Notes: a model not told the origin generated them from the sequence alone. A stretch of 64,000 bases of DNA from Haloarcula amylolytica JCM 13557 (GCF_000336615.1 NZ_AOLW01000007.1:1-64000); one strand, 5' to 3'. Shown: positions 11,022 to 19,601, counted from the stretch's first letter. A program made the numbers and translations.

Positions 11022-11977
11022 TCGACGTAGACGGTATCGAGTGCCTCAGCGACGAGCGCCCGGGCGTCCTGCTCGCTGCTCTCGGTGCGGATGCGATGCG
11101 GGAGGACGACTGGCGCTTCCGTCTGGATGTCGTCGGGGATGACGTAACTGCGGCCGTCGAGGACGGCCCGGGCCTGTGCCGCCCGCAGGAGGGAGATGCT
11201 CCCCCGCGGGCTGACGCCCAGTTGCGCGTTCTCCCGCGTGTACCGCGCCAGCCGGGTCGCGTACGAGCGAATGGGTTCCTCGACGGTTACGTCCGCCACC
11301 GTCTCCCTGGCGGCAGACAGCGCTTCGAGGGTAGCGACCGACGTGAGGTCCTCGATGGGATGGTGGCCCACCACGTCACCCAGCATCTCCGTCTCCGCCG
11401 CCTCGTCCGGGTACCCGAGGTGCAGCTTCGTCATGAACCGGTCGAGCTCGGCCATCGGCAGGTCGTAGGCCCGGTTCTGCTCGACCGTGTTCTGCGTGGC
11501 GATCACGGTAAAGGGCTGTGGCACGGGATGTGTGGTCCCGTCGACGGACACCTGCTGTTCCTCCATCGCCTCAAGCAGCGCCGACTGCGTCTTCGGCGGT
11601 GCACGGTTGATCTCGTCGCCGAGGACGACGTTGGCGAAGATCGGGCCGGGTCGGAACTCGAACTCCTGTGTCTTCTGGTTGTAGACGTTGACGCCAGTCA
11701 CGTCGGTCGGGAGGAGATCCGGCGTGAACTGGATTCGCTTGAACTCGCCGTCGAAGGAAGCCGCGACGGAGCGGGCCAGCATCGTCTTGCCGACGCCGGG
11801 AACGTCCTCAAGTAGAATGTGTCCGCGGCCGAGCACCGCCGTCACGATGTGCTCGATTGCGTCGTGTTGCCCGACGATGACCTGCTCGACGTTTTCGATC
11901 ACCTGATTGGCGACGCGTGTGGCGTCGCGGAGGGGACTGTCCGACTGTTGACTGCGTGAGGTGTCAGTGTCTGTCAT
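11018..11977 (-). CDS. moxR: MoxR-family AAA+ ATPase
   Basis: This 319-aa ATPase has Walker A EDVPGVGKTML (residues ~59-69), Walker B VVLGDEINRAPPKTQ, and the MoxR segment TVIATQNTVEQNRAYDLP (sensor region). The lid domain follows. MoxR proteins act as chaperone-like ATPases for the partner proteins encoded beside them, here DUF58 and the transglutaminase-like protein. The frame is open up to 12142, but MTDTDTSRSQ at 11977 is the plausible start. It is the first gene of a three-gene operon. Confidence 0.9.
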   Translation of the reverse strand: MTDTDTSRSQQSDSPLRDATRVANQVIENVEQVIVGQHDAIEHIVTAVLGRGHILLEDVPGVGKTMLARSVAASFDGEFKRIQFTPDLLPTDVTGVNVYNQKTQEFEFRPGPIFANVVLGDEINRAPPKTQSALLEAMEEQQVSVDGTTHPVPQPFTVIATQNTVEQNRAYDLPMAELDRFMTKLHLGYPDEAAETEMLGDVVGHHPIEDLTSVATLEALSAARETVADVTVEEPIRSYATRLARYTRENAQLGVSPRGSISLLRAAQARAVLDGRSYVIPDDIQTEAPVVLPHRIRTESSEQDARALVAEALDTVYVE

Positions 11978-12170
11978 AGTCGCGATCTCGTGGGACGACG
12001 CCTTGGCACGGGGACTGGTGAGATAGTTTGCCCTGTCGACCAGTAAGTGTCTTGTGTGGGTGCCACATCCTCCGGGCCGTTCAGTTGTAGCCCTGTCTAC
12101 GGCGTGAGCGTATGTAACTCTGTGGATGAGTGAGAACAACACACATCCGATTTACGGCCGGTAGCGGGGT

Positions 12171-12440
12171 TCACCAGCACTTGCAGGCCCCACAGACGAG
12201 GAGTCCGTCCTGTGTCCACCGGCGCTCGACGACCTCGCCACACTCGTCACACGCCGCTCCCTCGGGCGACCACGCGTACGTCGTCACGGCCGGGTCGACC
12301 GCGTCAGTCGAGGCTCCGGAATCGGGGGCTTCGCTCTCCGTCTCTGTAGTATCGTCTCCCGCAGAAATACCGTTGTCCCCCTCGTCCTCGCTCTCGCTGC
12401 TATCGTCGAGAAAGTCCTCCAGCGAGGCGTCTTCGGCCAT
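12171..12440 (-). CDS. Small acidic protein with C-terminal zinc ribbon (DUF7573-like)
   Basis: This 89-aa protein has an acidic, Ser/Asp/Glu-rich and probably disordered first half. Its compact C-terminus contains CDECGEVVERRW and CGACKCW, two CxxC pairs that could bind one zinc. Similar short proteins occur across haloarchaea (DUF7573 by recollection). The role is unknown; binding to nucleic acid or protein is possible. It has its own ATG at 12440 and is not overlapped by its neighbours. Confidence 0.7.
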   Translation of the reverse strand: MAEDASLEDFLDDSSESEDEGDNGISAGDDTTETESEAPDSGASTDAVDPAVTTYAWSPEGAACDECGEVVERRWTQDGLLVCGACKCW

Positions 12441-12513
12441 ACACCCTGGTTTTGGTTGCGGTCACAAAATACCCTGTCGGTCGTTCCGACGCCGTGCGCT
12501 GCTGCCTGCCTCG

Positions 12514-13197
12514 TTATTCGGTGGCGACGCCGACGGTCAGCAACGTCCCCAGTTCGCGGTAACGCTCGACCATCGCCTCGCGGGTCTCGAACTCGTCCGT
12601 GGGGAACCCATCCGCCGGCGGAATCTCCACCTCGCGGTCGGGGATTGTGTCCTGCGACGCAACGGCCAGACCGGCCTCGCGGAAGGCCTCGCGGTACTCC
12701 GGGCCGCTCCAGCGGGTCATCTCGATGTCGATGAACTCCTGCCACTCGTGGGAGTGGACGTTCTCCTCGTAGTAGTTCACCGCGATGTGGGCGGTCCCGC
12801 CCGGTCGCAGCACTCGCGCGATTTCTTCGAGGGTGTGTGGCGGGTCGCTGGCGTAGTAGAACGCTTCCATCGAGAAGACGTGGTCGATACTGTCGGTCGC
12901 AAACGGCAGCGCGTCGAAGTCGCCGCGCAGGAACCCGATGCCGTCGTCGTCCGTGTACTCGCGGGCGTTCCGGAGCATCTCCGGCGACCCGTCGAGGCCA
13001 TAGCAGGGACCGGCGTCGTTGGTGTCACGGAGCGCACGGAGTGCGTAGCCCGAGCCCGTTCCGAGGTCGAGCACCGTGTCGCCCGGTTCGACCGGCATCC
13101 GGGCGAGGACGTGCTTGGCGGTGTGCCAGTGCCGGTCTTCCATCCCTCTGTCTTTGCCTTCGGCCGCCCACGCGTCGAATTCCTCGCGAACGCTCAT
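12514..13197 (-). CDS. Class I SAM-dependent methyltransferase
   Basis: This 227-aa enzyme has SAM motif I VLDLGTGSGYALRAL at about residues 45-59, the acidic loop YGLDGSPEMLRNAREY, and the later motif LRPGGTAHIAVNYYEE. This is the methyltransferase type 11 architecture. The substrate is unknown. The ATG at 13197 is used; the open frame to 13275 adds an atypical Cys/Arg-rich stretch. It is divergent from tnaA. Confidence 0.85.
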   Translation of the reverse strand: MSVREEFDAWAAEGKDRGMEDRHWHTAKHVLARMPVEPGDTVLDLGTGSGYALRALRDTNDAGPCYGLDGSPEMLRNAREYTDDDGIGFLRGDFDALPFATDSIDHVFSMEAFYYASDPPHTLEEIARVLRPGGTAHIAVNYYEENVHSHEWQEFIDIEMTRWSGPEYREAFREAGLAVASQDTIPDREVEIPPADGFPTDEFETREAMVERYRELGTLLTVGVATE

Positions 13198-13377
13198 ACG
13201 TCCCTCCAGCAGTTCTGGCCTCAAAATGCCCGCTATTTCTGCCTGCCGGAAACAGGTACCCCGCCGGCCGCTCAAAGGCTGTATTGTCGACCGCTAGCGC
13301 CCGTCTCTCCTGTCCACCGATACCCGTACTCGTCTGCTAATGGACATCTCAGCCCACTTCTGTACACAAAATATCAG

Positions 13378-14757
13378 ATGGGGAATAAGTCAATCGGCGT
13401 CCTGCGACACAGCATGCGCTCGTACAAGGCCAAATCGGTAACCTCGATACAGCTTCTGCCCCGTGAGCGACGCGAGACAGCGCTCGCCGAGGCCGGGCAC
13501 AACGTCTTCAACCTCGCTGCAGAAGACGTCTTTATCGACTTGCTGACTGACTCGGGGACTGGCGCGATGAGCGACGACCAGTGGGCGGACGTGGTCCGCG
13601 GGGACGAGGCGTACGCCGGTTCGCGCTCGTTCAAACGCTTCCGTGAGACGGTCGCTGACGTGATAGGGTTCGACCGCGTGGTGCCGACACATCAGGGCCG
13701 CGGCGCGGAGAACGTCCTGTTCGGGGCGCTACTGGACGAGGGTGATGTCGTACTCAACAACACGCATTTTGACACCACCCGCGCACACGTAACGAATCAA
13801 GGCGCTACTGCAGTCGACTGCCCGGCAGAGACGGACCTGACCACTGATAGCGTCGGGACGTTTGCCGGCAACTTCGCCACAGAGCGAGGGTGGGACGCTG
13901 TCGAGGAGTACGGGCAGGACGCCGTCTCGGCTGTCGTCCTGACGATCACGAACAACTCCGCCGCCGGCCAGCCAGTGTCGATGGCGAACATCCGCGAGAC
14001 GGCCGCCTTCGCCACGGAAATCGACGCAACGTTCGTCATTGACGCCTGTCGGTTCGCCGAAAACGCACAGTTCATCAAGCAACGGGACCCCGAATACGCC
14101 GACACGCCCCTCAGTGAGATCGCTCGCGAGCAGTTACGCCCCGCGGACGCAATCACGATGAGCGGGAAAAAGGATGCCCTCGCAAACATCGGCGGGTTCA
14201 CGGCCGTCCGCGACACTTCCCTGTTCGAACAGTGCAAACAGCGCGCGATCCTCTACGAAGGGTTCCCGACATACGGCGGTCTCGCAGGTCGTGACCTCGA
14301 AGCGATGGCCACCGGTCTGCGGGAAGCGGTCCAACCGCCGTACGTCGCCGAGCGGATCGAACAAGTCGCGACCCTCGGCGACCTCCTGCGTGAGCGCGAT
14401 ATCCCGATCGTCACGCCGACCGGCGGCCACGCCGTCTACATCGATGCGGCCGCCCTGCTCCCGGACATCCCCGCCGACCAGTTCCCCGGGCAGCGGCTCG
14501 TCTGCGAACTCTACCGCGAAGGCGGCGTCCGGACAGTCGAACTCGGCTCGTTTGCGTTCCCCGGGACCGACCGCCCGGAACTCGTTCGGCTCGCCCTTCC
14601 TCGCCGGACGTACTGGCGAGAACACCTCGAACACATCGCGGAGACCGCTGCTCGCGTTCGCGACCGTCGCGACGAGTACACCGGCCTGAAAATCGTCTGG
14701 GAGCCACCGATGGAAGAACTCAGACACTTCTCAGCGGAACTCGAGCCCGCCGCGTAG
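13378..14757 (+). CDS. tnaA: Tryptophanase (L-tryptophan indole-lyase)
   Basis: This 459-aa PLP enzyme of the beta-eliminating lyase family degrades tryptophan to indole, pyruvate and ammonia. Segments diagnostic for TnaA include DVFIDLLTDSGTGAMSD, RGDEAYAGSRS, PTHQGRGAENVLF, DACRFAENAQFIKQRDPEY, the PLP-lysine site MSGKKDALANIGG and EGFPTYGGLAGRDLEAMA. Tyrosine phenol-lyase is the alternative in the same family, and its discriminating residues were not checked. The ATG at 13378 gives a short N-terminal extension; a second ATG at 13414 (MRSYKAKSV) is equally plausible and has an AT-rich box about 40 nt upstream. Confidence 0.9.
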   Translation: MGNKSIGVLRHSMRSYKAKSVTSIQLLPRERRETALAEAGHNVFNLAAEDVFIDLLTDSGTGAMSDDQWADVVRGDEAYAGSRSFKRFRETVADVIGFDRVVPTHQGRGAENVLFGALLDEGDVVLNNTHFDTTRAHVTNQGATAVDCPAETDLTTDSVGTFAGNFATERGWDAVEEYGQDAVSAVVLTITNNSAAGQPVSMANIRETAAFATEIDATFVIDACRFAENAQFIKQRDPEYADTPLSEIAREQLRPADAITMSGKKDALANIGGFTAVRDTSLFEQCKQRAILYEGFPTYGGLAGRDLEAMATGLREAVQPPYVAERIEQVATLGDLLRERDIPIVTPTGGHAVYIDAAALLPDIPADQFPGQRLVCELYREGGVRTVELGSFAFPGTDRPELVRLALPRRTYWREHLEHIAETAARVRDRRDEYTGLKIVWEPPMEELRHFSAELEPAA

Positions 14758-14855
14758 GTTCGTCCGCCCGTGGCCTCGGACGACAGCGACCCACGAGCAA
14801 CCACGTTGTGGCCGGGAACGCAAACACAAAGTAGGGCCACGCTAACGTTCAGGTA

Positions 14856-15074
14856 ATGCAAGGACTGCTGTCGGAACTGCTCCAGAGCGTCATCGACATG
14901 CCCGGCTGGTTCATCGACGTGGCACTGAACGACCCGCTGGCGGCACTCATGCTCGCCGTCGGTGCCGTCATCACGACCGTCTCGGTCGTCTTCTTCGGGT
15001 ACCTGTCGCTGGGGGCCGTGCTGTCGCTGTTCAGTGGCTCCGGCGGTCGAGGACCGCCCCAAGCAAATCGATAG
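14856..15074 (+). CDS. Small membrane protein, conserved haloarchaeal type
   Basis: This 72-aa protein has an amphipathic start and two hydrophobic segments (about residues 15-25 and 27-60), ending in a Gly/Ser/Pro tail. Its function is unknown. Its 3' end overlaps the convergent mer gene by 44 nt. The open frame and hydrophobic pattern support a real gene, but no domain is recognised. Confidence 0.6.
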   Translation: MQGLLSELLQSVIDMPGWFIDVALNDPLAALMLAVGAVITTVSVVFFGYLSLGAVLSLFSGSGGRGPPQANR

Positions 15075-16008
15075 CTGTCTCGACGTCCGGCCCGAGCGGT
15101 GACGCGAACACGATACTGTCAGCATACTTTTCTAGCTCCGCCGTGCGCTCAGCGACTGTCTCCGGCGTTCCGGCGATACAGAACGCGTCGAGCATCGGTT
15201 CAGTCACCGCCTCGAACGCGGTCGGGAACTCGCCGGCCGAAATTGCCTGCCCAATCTCCTCGGCGGCGTCGTGGTCGATGCCGTGGCGGTCGAGCACCGG
15301 CGGCGGCGACCCCGCGGCGACGAACGCGACCGGCGGTCGGGCGGCCTCCCGCGCCTCGGCCTCGTCCTCGGCGACCGAGACGCTGGCGTAGGCCGCGAGG
15401 TCGAACTCGCCGTACTCCTCGGGCCGTTCGTCGGCCATCTCTTCTACTTGCTCGCGTGCCCACGCGAGGTCCTTTGGATGCGCTCCGTTGTACAGTGTGC
15501 CGTCGGCGTGCTTCGCCGCCATCCGGGTCATGTGTGGCCCCTGCGCGCCGACGTACACCGGAATCTCGCCGACCTCGTAGTTCAGCCCGGCGTCGACCGC
15601 CTCGAAGGTCCCGTCGTGGTCGACACGTTCACCGTCCCAGAGCTTCCGGGCGGTCGTGAACGTCTCAAGCACGCGGCGCAGGGCGTCGTCGTGGTCGAAA
15701 CCGAGGTTGCTGAGCGTCGATTTATCCCCCGGCCCGATACCGAAGACGGCCCGGCCGTCGCTCAGTTCCTCCAGCGTCGCGGCCCGCGAGGCAAGCGTCA
15801 CCGGATGTGTCTCGTAGGGATTAGCGATGCCGGGACCGAGCAACACGTCGTCGGTCCGCTCGGCCATCGCCGACAGCGACATGAACTGGTCGCGGTTGTT
15901 GTAGTGATGGCTGGCGAAGACGCCGTCGAGTCCGTTTGATTCGGCCTGTGCTGCGAAGGAGGCGAGCTGATCGACCGGGTGTTCCGGGGTGAGTTCAATC
16001 GCGTACAT
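15031..16008 (-). CDS. mer: F420-dependent methylenetetrahydromethanopterin reductase-like LLM protein (Mer)
   Basis: This 325-aa protein belongs to the luciferase-like monooxygenase superfamily and most resembles Mer: MYAIELTPEHPVDQL at the N-terminus, FASHHYNNRDQFMSLSAM, and FGIGPGDKSTLSNLGFDHDD near residue 90. Mer reduces methylene-tetrahydropterin with F420H2 in methanogens. In haloarchaea a similar enzyme probably serves folate-like C1 metabolism. The gene overlaps cofE, which makes the F420 tail, by 14 nt, which supports F420 use. Confidence 0.88.
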   Translation of the reverse strand: MYAIELTPEHPVDQLASFAAQAESNGLDGVFASHHYNNRDQFMSLSAMAERTDDVLLGPGIANPYETHPVTLASRAATLEELSDGRAVFGIGPGDKSTLSNLGFDHDDALRRVLETFTTARKLWDGERVDHDGTFEAVDAGLNYEVGEIPVYVGAQGPHMTRMAAKHADGTLYNGAHPKDLAWAREQVEEMADERPEEYGEFDLAAYASVSVAEDEAEAREAARPPVAFVAAGSPPPVLDRHGIDHDAAEEIGQAISAGEFPTAFEAVTEPMLDAFCIAGTPETVAERTAELEKYADSIVFASPLGPDVETAIDLLGAVLDRRSH

Positions 16009-16768
16009 GAGACCAGTCTCTGAGTGCTTGTCTGACTACGTCCTTCTCCGGGTCGCGGAACAGTTGCTCGCTGCCCGCGTGGTCGCCGAAGTCGAAATCG
16101 CGGACGACTGCGGCGGGCGTCCCGCCGTCGCCTTCGCCGGTGACGAGGTTGGCCGCGGCGGCGAGTTCGTCGACGACGGCCTGGACGGTGGCTTCGAGTT
16201 CGCGGCCGTCACGGTCGTGTTCGCCCCGCCAGTCCCGAGAGGCAGGGAGCCCGGCCCAGCCCAGCGCGACCCCGCGCTGACCGAGTCGGAACGGCCGGCC
16301 CGACGTGTCGGTGACGATAACGCTGGGTTCGACGCCCGCTTGTTCGCGGATACCATCGCGGATCGCTTCGGCCTCCGCCGTCGGGTCCTCGGGGAGCAAG
16401 AGGAGGTCCGCGCCGGGCACGTTCGAGCGGTCGATGCCCGCGTTGACGGTGATATGCCCGAACTCCGTCACGCCGAGGATGAAGGGGGCTTCGACCAGCA
16501 CCTCAGTACACTCATCGAGAATCGCCTGTGCCATTCGAGGGTCTTTCTCCTCACCGGCGATGTCCTCGATGGTCGCCGCGATGCGCTCGGCGCGCTCGCC
16601 TGGCTCGTACGACGACAGCGACCGGCCGCGTCCGTTGGCCTTGGAAACGATGGTGCTGGCGACACAGACCACGTCGTCGTCCCGGAGGTCGGCCCGCTCG
16701 ACGAGCAGTTCGGTCACGTCGTCGCCGGGGCGGACCTCGGGCAACCCCTCGACCGCGAACACTTCCAT
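15995..16768 (-). CDS. cofE: Coenzyme F420-0:L-glutamate ligase
   Basis: This 257-aa enzyme adds gamma-linked glutamates to F420-0 with GTP. Family signatures visible are the N-terminal LPEVRPGDDVTELL, CVASTIVSKANGR, ILGVTEFGHITVNAGIDRSN and VIVTDTSGRPFRLGQRGVAL, then a C-terminal FMN/dimer region. The length matches archaeal CofE. The ATG at 16768 (MEVFAVEGLP) is preferred over the open extension to 16864. It sits directly upstream of, and overlaps, mer. Confidence 0.95.
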   Translation of the reverse strand: MEVFAVEGLPEVRPGDDVTELLVERADLRDDDVVCVASTIVSKANGRGRSLSSYEPGERAERIAATIEDIAGEEKDPRMAQAILDECTEVLVEAPFILGVTEFGHITVNAGIDRSNVPGADLLLLPEDPTAEAEAIRDGIREQAGVEPSVIVTDTSGRPFRLGQRGVALGWAGLPASRDWRGEHDRDGRELEATVQAVVDELAAAANLVTGEGDGGTPAAVVRDFDFGDHAGSEQLFRDPEKDVVRQALRDWSHVRD

Positions 16769-16889
16769 ACCGCCTCTGCGGTCCCTGCGGGAAAAAGACC
16801 CGCGTTCGCTGCAAAGCCGGCCAACAGCGGCAACGGCTGCCGCCATCTCTCGGTGGCCGCTCACAGTGTCCCGCGCCTGCCGCGTTGTG

Positions 16890-17378
16890 CTACAGTTCGT
16901 GCTTGGCCACGTCGAGCGTCCCGTCCTCGACCGCCGCCGTCAGCATCGTCGGTCGGCTGGCCGGCGATGCCCCCGTGACGCTACCGGGATTCAGGAGTCG
17001 TACTCCCTCGTAGACAGTGTCCGTCAGTTCGTGCGTGTGGCCGGCGACGCCGACGGCGCTGCTGTCGGCCGCTTCCCGAACCGCTCTCGCGACGCGGTCC
17101 GCCCAGCCCCGCGGCGACCCGGTGCCGTGTGTCACGACGAACGTGACGCCGCCGAGTTCGACTGTCGCCCGGTCCGGCAACCCGATCTGCGGATCGATGT
17201 TGCCCGAGACGGCGGTCAGCCCCGTCGCCATGTGGCGGATGTCAGCGAGCGCCCCCTTGCTGTCGAAGTCACCGGCGTGGATGACGTGGTCGGCGACCTC
17301 GATGCGTTCCCGGAACGACGGCGGGATTTCGTGTTCCCGGGACGGGATGTGCGAATCGCTGATGAGAGCGACATCCAT
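16890..17378 (-). CDS. YfcE/MJ0936-type metallophosphoesterase
   Basis: This 162-aa calcineurin-like phosphoesterase has the metal-binding motifs SDSHIP (residues 7-12), HAGDFDS (34-40), GNID, VVTHGTG and the terminal GHTHE. Members of this family cleave phosphodiesters such as cyclic nucleotides or model substrates; the natural substrate is unknown. The start MDVALISDSH at 17378 is unambiguous. It is a single gene upstream of cofE, separated by about 120 nt. Confidence 0.9.
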   Translation of the reverse strand: MDVALISDSHIPSREHEIPPSFRERIEVADHVIHAGDFDSKGALADIRHMATGLTAVSGNIDPQIGLPDRATVELGGVTFVVTHGTGSPRGWADRVARAVREAADSSAVGVAGHTHELTDTVYEGVRLLNPGSVTGASPASRPTMLTAAVEDGTLDVAKHEL

Positions 17379-17452
17379 ACAAACCCATCGCGTCGGCGTT
17401 CAAAAAGGGTTACTGCCACGGAAACGGGTGCCGACTGGTCGTCCCGTCGGCG

Positions 17453-17755
17453 CTACTCCGCGGCCGCAAACACGTCCCGCAGTCCGTCCAACTGCTCGAC
17501 CAGTCGGTCGATTCCGTCGTTGATCGTTGCGACCCGCTCGTCGATGTTGTCTACCGGAATCGCTCCCTGCGGCGTCGGCTCGATGAGTTCGTCGTCTTCC
17601 AGCATCCGCAGCGAGTACCGCACCTTGTGTTTCGGGACCCCTGTCTCCTCGGCGAGCCGAACGATACCGATCGGCCCGTTCTCGATGACGGCTTCGAGGA
17701 TCGACAGGTCCCGCCCCTCCTTCTCGACCTGATCTTCCAGTCGGTCCATTCCCAT
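17453..17755 (-). CDS. Winged-helix transcriptional regulator
   Basis: This 100-aa protein has a winged-helix domain at about residues 15-65 (ILEAVIENGPIGIVRLAEET, recognition helix VPKHKVRYSLRMLEDDELIE, wing PTPQGAIPV) and an amphipathic C-terminal helix probably used for dimerisation. Its targets are unknown. ATG at 17755 or 17749 are both possible. Confidence 0.8.
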   Translation of the reverse strand: MGMDRLEDQVEKEGRDLSILEAVIENGPIGIVRLAEETGVPKHKVRYSLRMLEDDELIEPTPQGAIPVDNIDERVATINDGIDRLVEQLDGLRDVFAAAE

Positions 17756-17866
17756 AGCAAATCGTATCTGTGCATTTAGGGCCGTGACACATAAACGCCT
17801 CAGTTGCGGCACTGCGACGCGGGTTGTCCCTCTGTACCGCTCTCTGCCTATGTGAACCGTCAGTCG

Positions 17867-18520
17867 CTACTCGTCTGAGACCGGCGTCCGGCGAAGTTCG
17901 TCGAGCTGGTCCCGGAGCTTGCTCAGCTCCGTCTCCAGCTCTTCGCGGCGGTCGATGAGCGCACTTAGCTCCTCCGTGTTGACCGAGTAGTCGTTGTCCA
18001 TCGCCACGTCCAGCGCGTCGGTCGTCGCGCCCGTGAGGTCTGACGCGACCCGCAACACCTCGCTTGGCGTCCCGCGAGATTCGTACAGCTCCTGTTCGCC
18101 CGACAGCGGGCTGTAGGTCACCATCGGCGACTCGACGCCGCGGTGGTAGCTCACCGCGTAGCTCGTGTCCGTCACCGGGTTCAGCCGGTCGTCCGCCCGC
18201 TCCGTTCGGACGATGTTGAACGGCTCGGCCAGCGCGGGAAACGTGTCGGCGAGGTCCCGAAGCCGGTCCGCGGCGGTCACGTCCAGCTGTGCCTCCACGT
18301 CGCCGAAGAACTGCCGCGAGTTGGTGAGGCTAAAGGCCACGGTGTAAAACACCGACTCGTCGCTGTCGGCCAGATTGCGAACGCGGTCGCGGACCTCCTC
18401 GTGACGGCCCTCGATAGTGAGCTTCTCCAGTTCCTCAAGCAGCGCCCGGACGCCCTCCTCGCGTTCGAGGAACGCCTCGACGATCGCGCCGGGCATTTCC
18501 TCGCCATCCACGTCCTCCAT
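17867..18520 (-). CDS. Haloarchaeal protein of unknown function with C-terminal coiled coil
   Basis: This 217-aa acidic protein is helical in its first half and has a predicted coiled coil at about residues 175-208 (LSALIDRREELETELSKLRD). No enzymatic motif is seen. A region around YAVSYHRGVESPMVTYSPLSG may be a small beta domain. The ATG at 18520 lies about 27 nt after a TATA-like gtttacga, and the upstream extension to 18628 is Cys/Arg-rich and unlikely. The function is unknown. Confidence 0.7.
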   Translation of the reverse strand: MEDVDGEEMPGAIVEAFLEREEGVRALLEELEKLTIEGRHEEVRDRVRNLADSDESVFYTVAFSLTNSRQFFGDVEAQLDVTAADRLRDLADTFPALAEPFNIVRTERADDRLNPVTDTSYAVSYHRGVESPMVTYSPLSGEQELYESRGTPSEVLRVASDLTGATTDALDVAMDNDYSVNTEELSALIDRREELETELSKLRDQLDELRRTPVSDE

Positions 18521-18791
18521 GGCCCCTCTTTTGCGGGGGCTCGTAAACAGTTTGTCGCTGGCAGCCGCTAATCGGCACGGCTTACAACCAACACAAAACA
18601 TATGCCGCACCGCGTGAAGTGATAGCACGTCCGGCCCGGTGGACGGACACTATGACAGGCCAAGGGGGCACTTCCCCGGACGTCTGCTATTGTGCCGCGC
18701 GTGTGGTATCAGTATATGCCGTTTTATCGACCAGTAGGCGGTGTTTACTGTCTGCTGAAGAGTCAGCAAAACGTGCCCGGAGGGGAGTGAG
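18521..18791. other. Intergenic region without recognised gene
   Basis: This 271-nt gap lies between the coiled-coil gene and the tRNA-Asp cluster. Short open frames here have no family signature or convincing promoter. Its right part leads into the tRNA-Asp remnant. Confidence 0.5.
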
Positions 18792-18857
18792 CGCCCGGAG
18801 CGGGATTTGAACCGGAGCAAGACTCGCGGTGCTCGTCTTGCGTGATTCAAATCCGCT
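18792..18857 (-). pseudogene. Truncated tRNA-Asp copy with imperfect palindrome
   Basis: Bases 18792-18813 (22 nt) are identical to the 3' acceptor and T-arm end of the two intact tRNA-Asp genes nearby. The match then stops. The T-arm sequence returns as an inverted copy (18799-18811 with 18846-18857, one base missing) with an inner inverted repeat (18117+700, that is 18817-18823, with 18835-18841). Such 3' tRNA fragments are classic scars of integrase attachment sites. No integrase is left here. Confidence 0.65.
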
Positions 18858-18900
18858 CGTTACGGATTCCCGACTCGCGGATTTGTTCGTCGGAAAAGTA

Positions 18901-18973
18901 CGCCCGGAGCGGGATTTGAACCCGCGTCACGACCGTGACAGGGTCGTATGATGGGCCACTACACCATCCGGGC
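18901..18973 (-). tRNA. tRNA-Asp (GTC), copy 1
   Basis: This 73-nt gene reads on the minus strand with acceptor GCCCGGA paired to TCCGGGC, anticodon stem CGACC/GGTCG with anticodon GTC, and T-arm GCGGGTTCAAATCCCGC. CCA is not encoded. It is identical to the second copy 51 nt away. Confidence 0.97.
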
Positions 18974-19024
18974 AGCCTACGAGCACATACTGCACGGTGC
19001 TCGTCAGTTAGGTCGCAATAGGAA

Positions 19025-19097
19025 CGCCCGGAGCGGGATTTGAACCCGCGTCACGACCGTGACAGGGTCGTATGATGGGCCACTACACCATCCGGGC
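19025..19097 (-). tRNA. tRNA-Asp (GTC), copy 2
   Basis: This 73-nt gene is identical to the copy at 18901-18973, with anticodon GTC. The two copies are tandem on the minus strand, divergent from the rpo operon. An exact duplication suggests a local tandem event. Confidence 0.97.
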
Positions 19098-19156
19098 CTT
19101 CGTTGCATTTCTTCGTACCTTGGTGTCGGTATTAAGACTTTCCAAAGAAACCCGCC

Positions 19157-19288
19157 CCGTGATGAGTGCACATGACGGGACCCAAAGTTCTATGTCCGCT
19201 CTGCTTCATGTGGGTGGTAGGAGCAACCACGCCCGCAGTCCGTGAGGGTGGGCGGGTCCGGTAGCCACAGCAGAGCGACTTGGTAAGT
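19157..19288 (+). other. Possible structured RNA or leader upstream of rpoH
   Basis: This stretch has no gene but has paired segments: GGTGGT with ACCAC around 19212-19233, and GCTCTGCT near 19200 complementary to AGCAGAGC near 19270. An AT-rich tattaaga at about 19130 could be its promoter. It may be a non-coding RNA or an early leader of the rpo operon. The evidence is weak. Confidence 0.25.
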
Positions 19289-19296
19289 GTTATATG
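19289..19296 (+). promoter_or_regulatory. TATA box of the rpo operon
   Basis: The sequence gttatatg is followed by about 78 nt to the rpoH ATG. A transcript starting near 19317 would have a leader of about 55 nt. Confidence 0.55.
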
Positions 19297-19373
19297 CGCC
19301 CCGACAGTACGGCCCTGTAGTATCTCGTGACAGCCACCTTCTCCAGCAGCAGGCCAAACGCACACGCACACAC

Positions 19374-19601
19374 ATGGTAGATGTAAGTCAACACGACCTC
19401 GTCCCAGACCACAGTGTCGTCGACGAGGACGACCTCGAAGCAGTACTCACGGAGTATGAAATCAAGAAAACGGACCTTCCGAAGATCAAGCGCACCGACA
19501 AGGCGCTGCCCGATGACGCCGAAGTCGGTGACGTGGTTCGGATCGTCCGCGACTCCAGAACGACGGACGAAGCCGTCGTGTATCGACTGGTGGTAGAATA
19601 A
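19374..19601 (+). CDS. rpoH: RNA polymerase subunit H (Rpo5)
   Basis: This 75-aa subunit H corresponds to the C-terminal domain of eukaryotic RPB5. Recognisable blocks are [17 protein letters not shown], then [20 protein letters not shown] and [21 protein letters not shown]. It sits at the front of the polymerase in the assembly platform for downstream DNA. It is the first gene of the rpoH-B''-B'-A'-A''-nusA operon. Its stop overlaps the rpoB'' ATG by one base. Confidence 0.97.
   Translation: MVDVSQHDLVPDHSVVDEDDLEAVLTEYEIKKTDLPKIKRTDKALPDDAEVGDVVRIVRDSRTTDEAVVYRLVVE

Noticed and set aside
12130-13377. N-terminal extension of tryptophanase (over 400 aa)
   Set aside because: It runs across two genes on the other strand and has no match to TnaA; the real start is at 13378 or 13414.
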